The notes under the pieces are model-generated. The model saw only the letters and a program-made list of their open reading frames with translations. It did no database searches and had not been told where the DNA came from. A stretch of DNA of 7,493 nucleotides from Candidatus Krumholzibacteriia bacterium (GTDB lineage Bacteria > Krumholzibacteriota > Krumholzibacteriia > LZORAL124-64-63), in assembly GCA_030590265.1 (NCBI GenBank), contig JAUUYW010000156.1, positions 1 to 7,493 of the forward strand. Direction: 5' to 3'. The position numbers and the translations under genes are program-made. Of the stretch, positions 6,829 to 7,493 are shown piece after piece (the stretch's first letter is position 1; every line of letters begins with the position of its first letter).

Positions 6829-7493
6829 ATGACAATGCCCCAAAAGCTAATCCTTGGCACCCTTGCAGTATGTATCTTTGCCATCTCGACCGGTGACGCC
6901 CAGGCCATCTTCATCCAAGTCGACGATTTCGAAAATCTCACACCTGGACCCATTGATGGCCAGAACGAGTGGTACGCTTCAGACATTTCGAGCGAAATCA
7001 CCTACGATCCAGCAGCCCCCGACAACCAGGTGTTGGCCGTGCTCACCGCTTCCACCTTTTTATTCCATTCGGCAGTCATAATAGAGGGCCAAGCGCGAAC
7101 TCTTTTTATGCGTTTTCGTTATGAAGACCAACTCAACATTTCCTTCGGCATGTCCGAACCAAGTTTCCCCGACCAGTTCGGAAATTACGAGCCGGAGCTC
7201 AGCCTGACCAGCACAAACGATGATCTGCGAATCAACGATGGTGGTACCTACTCCGTGCTGACTTCCCTTGAACCTGAACATTGGTACAATTGCTGGCTCC
7301 ATATCGACAATGATGCTGACATCACCTCGGTGTGGCTCCACGACCGTCCCCTCGAGTCCGCCACCACGGGAGACAAACTCGAAATTGATGGGCGCTATGA
7401 AATCCCGTTCCGTCAGGGCACCCTTAACAACCTTCAAAACTTTTTTATCAAAACCGGCGGTGGCGATGGTGTATCCGGTCCATTGATTCTTGA
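6829..7493 (+). CDS. Secreted protein with LamG/concanavalin-like N-terminal sequence (partial, C-terminus off the right edge)
   Basis: The frame is open from the ATG at 6829 to the window end, 221 visible residues, with a strong AGGAGG ribosome binding site (6817-6822) 6 bases upstream. Residues 1-26 are a signal peptide with a hydrophobic core and a DAQA cleavage site. The mature start (DDFENLTPGPIDGQNEWYA, 32-50) matches a pattern common at the front of extracellular jelly-roll or LamG-like proteins (FE..t.G.l.GQ.gW). The rest (for example LFMRFRYED, ELSLTSTND, WYNCWLHIDNDADITSVWLHD) reads as alternating beta strands, as expected for a concanavalin-type sandwich. From such families, a role in binding surface glycans or serving as an exported structural or adhesive protein is possible, but no catalytic motif is visible. 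Any sorting signal would be in the missing C-terminus. A second in-frame ATG at 6835 is less well spaced from the ribosome binding site. Function is unknown. Confidence 0.88.
   Translation, partial: MTMPQKLILGTLAVCIFAISTGDAQAIFIQVDDFENLTPGPIDGQNEWYASDISSEITYDPAAPDNQVLAVLTASTFLFHSAVIIEGQARTLFMRFRYEDQLNISFGMSEPSFPDQFGNYEPELSLTSTNDDLRINDGGTYSVLTSLEPEHWYNCWLHIDNDADITSVWLHDRPLESATTGDKLEIDGRYEIPFRQGTLNNLQNFFIKTGGGDGVSGPLIL

Overview
The window looks like chromosomal DNA from a Gram-negative bacterium that exports many proteins. It has no phage, transposon, CRISPR or RNA-gene signals. Three features point to a free-living or environmental lineage, perhaps in or near the Fibrobacteres-Chlorobi-Bacteroidetes (FCB) group: a very large one-component-style hybrid sensor kinase of the kind best known from Bacteroidetes, two Sec-exported proteins with beta-sandwich-like sequences, and a DeaD-type helicase with a lysine/alanine tail. 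This placement is inference from protein style only. No marker gene is present, and base composition (roughly half G+C by eye) does not settle it.

Layout. Positions 1-3574 (minus strand) hold most of a hybrid two-component sensor. In order it has a signal peptide, fourteen Reg_prop-type propeller blades, a Y_Y_Y domain, one membrane helix, HisKA, HATPase_c and the first part of a receiver domain. The gene runs off the left edge just after the phospho-acceptor aspartate. A 237-base divergent intergenic region (3575-3811) carries a perfect 8-bp tandem repeat and a small palindrome. It separates the kinase from a plus-strand gene (3812-4384) for a 190-residue secreted protein of unknown function, which ends at a textbook intrinsic terminator (4437-4466). 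A leader of about 150 bases precedes a complete 624-residue DEAD-box RNA helicase (4613-6487). A 341-base gene-free stretch (6488-6828) contains a conspicuous imperfect hairpin with overlapping direct repeats. The window ends inside a second exported protein (6829 onward) whose N-terminus resembles LamG/concanavalin-like secreted proteins.

How the genes relate. The kinase and the small secreted protein share a divergent control region, so the secreted protein is a plausible but unproven target or partner of the sensor. The helicase is a housekeeping or cold-adaptation type gene that appears to be its own transcription unit. The last gene has its own strong ribosome binding site and is set apart by the long intergenic region. 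I see no convincing novel multi-gene system here. The items most worth a second look are the divergent kinase/secreted-protein pair, the C-terminal tail of the secreted protein, and the hairpin at 6611-6651.
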